DNA of 14,954 nt from Alistipes sp. (GTDB lineage: Bacteria; Bacteroidota; Bacteroidia; Bacteroidales; Rikenellaceae), in NCBI GenBank assembly GCA_017646785.1, contig JAGCLX010000047.1:1-14954 (forward strand). The letters run 5' to 3'. How positions within the stretch are numbered: position 1 is the stretch's first letter; the number at the start of each line of letters is the position of its first letter. Shown here one piece after another: positions 14,556 through 14,954 of this stretch. The position numbers and the translations under genes are program-made. Below the pieces are notes generated by a model. The model did no database searches, was not told where the DNA came from, and saw only the letters and a list, made by a program, of their open reading frames with translations.

Positions 14556-14954
14556 ATGAGACTTTTCACAAGCGAGCTGGTAAAATCCTATAAATCACGC
14601 ACAGTCGTGAATCATGTCACCATAGATGTCAATCAGGGAGAGATTGTCGGTCTGCTCGGTCCTAACGGTGCAGGTAAGACAACTACCTTCTATATGATTG
14701 TGGGACTCATTAAACCCAACGAGGGTCAAATCTTCCTCGAGAATAACGATGGCAAGGTTACTGATATCACTAAACTGCCCGTCTATCGTCGTGCTCAGAT
14801 GGGTGTCGGCTACCTCGCACAGGAGGCTTCGGTGTTCCGCCGTCTCACTGTTGAGGACAACCTCCGTGCCGTGTTGGAGATGACAGACTACTCGCGTCAG
14901 TACCAGCGTGAGCGTGTGGAGCAGCTTATCGAGGAGTTCCGCCTGCAGAAGGTG
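14556..14954 (+). CDS. lptB: LPS export ABC transporter ATP-binding protein LptB (partial, C-terminus off window)
   Basis: I translated from the ATG at 14556 to the right edge: 133 residues, open. LptB is the cytoplasmic ATPase that, with LptF and LptG, extracts lipopolysaccharide from the inner membrane and drives it across the periplasm. Walker A is GPNGAGKT at 35-42 and the Q-loop is GYLAQEASVFRRLTVEDN at about 85-102, a stretch characteristic of LptB rather than of other ABC ATPases. The ABC signature and Walker B lie beyond the window. An in-frame insert, LENNDGKVTD at 61-70, is slightly longer than in E. coli. The start follows an A-rich leader with no Shine-Dalgarno sequence; an ATG at 14543 reads into a stop at once. 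It is divergent from recQ and has its own promoter box. Confidence 0.93.
   Translation, partial: MRLFTSELVKSYKSRTVVNHVTIDVNQGEIVGLLGPNGAGKTTTFYMIVGLIKPNEGQIFLENNDGKVTDITKLPVYRRAQMGVGYLAQEASVFRRLTVEDNLRAVLEMTDYSRQYQRERVEQLIEEFRLQKV

Noticed and set aside
1..14954. A defence island or mobile element
   Set aside because: recQ and the PH-domain protein can occur near defence genes, but here recQ is a full-length housekeeping type beside rsmA, and no nuclease, restriction, toxin, integrase or phage gene is present.

Overview
The window looks like ordinary chromosome from a member of the Bacteroidales (Bacteroidota), probably gut-associated; the genus cannot be fixed from sequence alone. The evidence is several TAnnTTTG promoter boxes (the Bacteroidota -7 consensus), almost no Shine-Dalgarno sequences, and families largely confined to this phylum: a DUF5606 protein, DUF5689-type lipoproteins, a BACON-domain lipoprotein, a golvesin-domain amidase and a two-ACT SerB. 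No rRNA, tRNA, CRISPR array, transposase, phage gene or integration site was seen.

Layout. (1) Positions 1-3202, minus strand: a tightly spaced cluster yggS (PLP homeostasis), truA (tRNA pseudouridine synthase), then an exported amidase-like protein with an inserted golvesin domain that runs off the left edge. (2) 3349-6392, plus strand: a secreted C69 dipeptidase followed 32 bp later by dihydrolipoyl dehydrogenase. (3) 6393-6855: a 463-bp gene-free stretch holding a tandem repeat of about 126 bp with terminator-like hairpins, a hairpin made of 9-nt GAATTTAGG-type repeats, and a strong terminator. (4) 6856-7275, minus: a DUF5606 protein, divergent from (5) 7465-10900, plus: a BACON lipoprotein with a (T/K)DDG linker, serB, and two overlapping DUF5689-type lipoproteins, ended by a perfect 19-bp hairpin that contains the last stop codon. 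(6) 14460-10972, minus: recQ, rsmA and a small membrane PH-domain protein, with a TAATG recQ/rsmA overlap. (7) 14556 to the right edge, plus: the start of lptB, divergent from recQ.

Most genes are housekeeping: tRNA and rRNA modification, DNA repair, serine biosynthesis, the lipoyl-enzyme E3 component and LPS transport. The accessory material is the cell-envelope set: the amidase, the dipeptidase, the BACON lipoprotein and the DUF5689 pair. I found no clear undescribed multi-gene system. The least explained items are the repeat cluster after lpdA and the two DUF5689 lipoproteins translationally coupled to serB.
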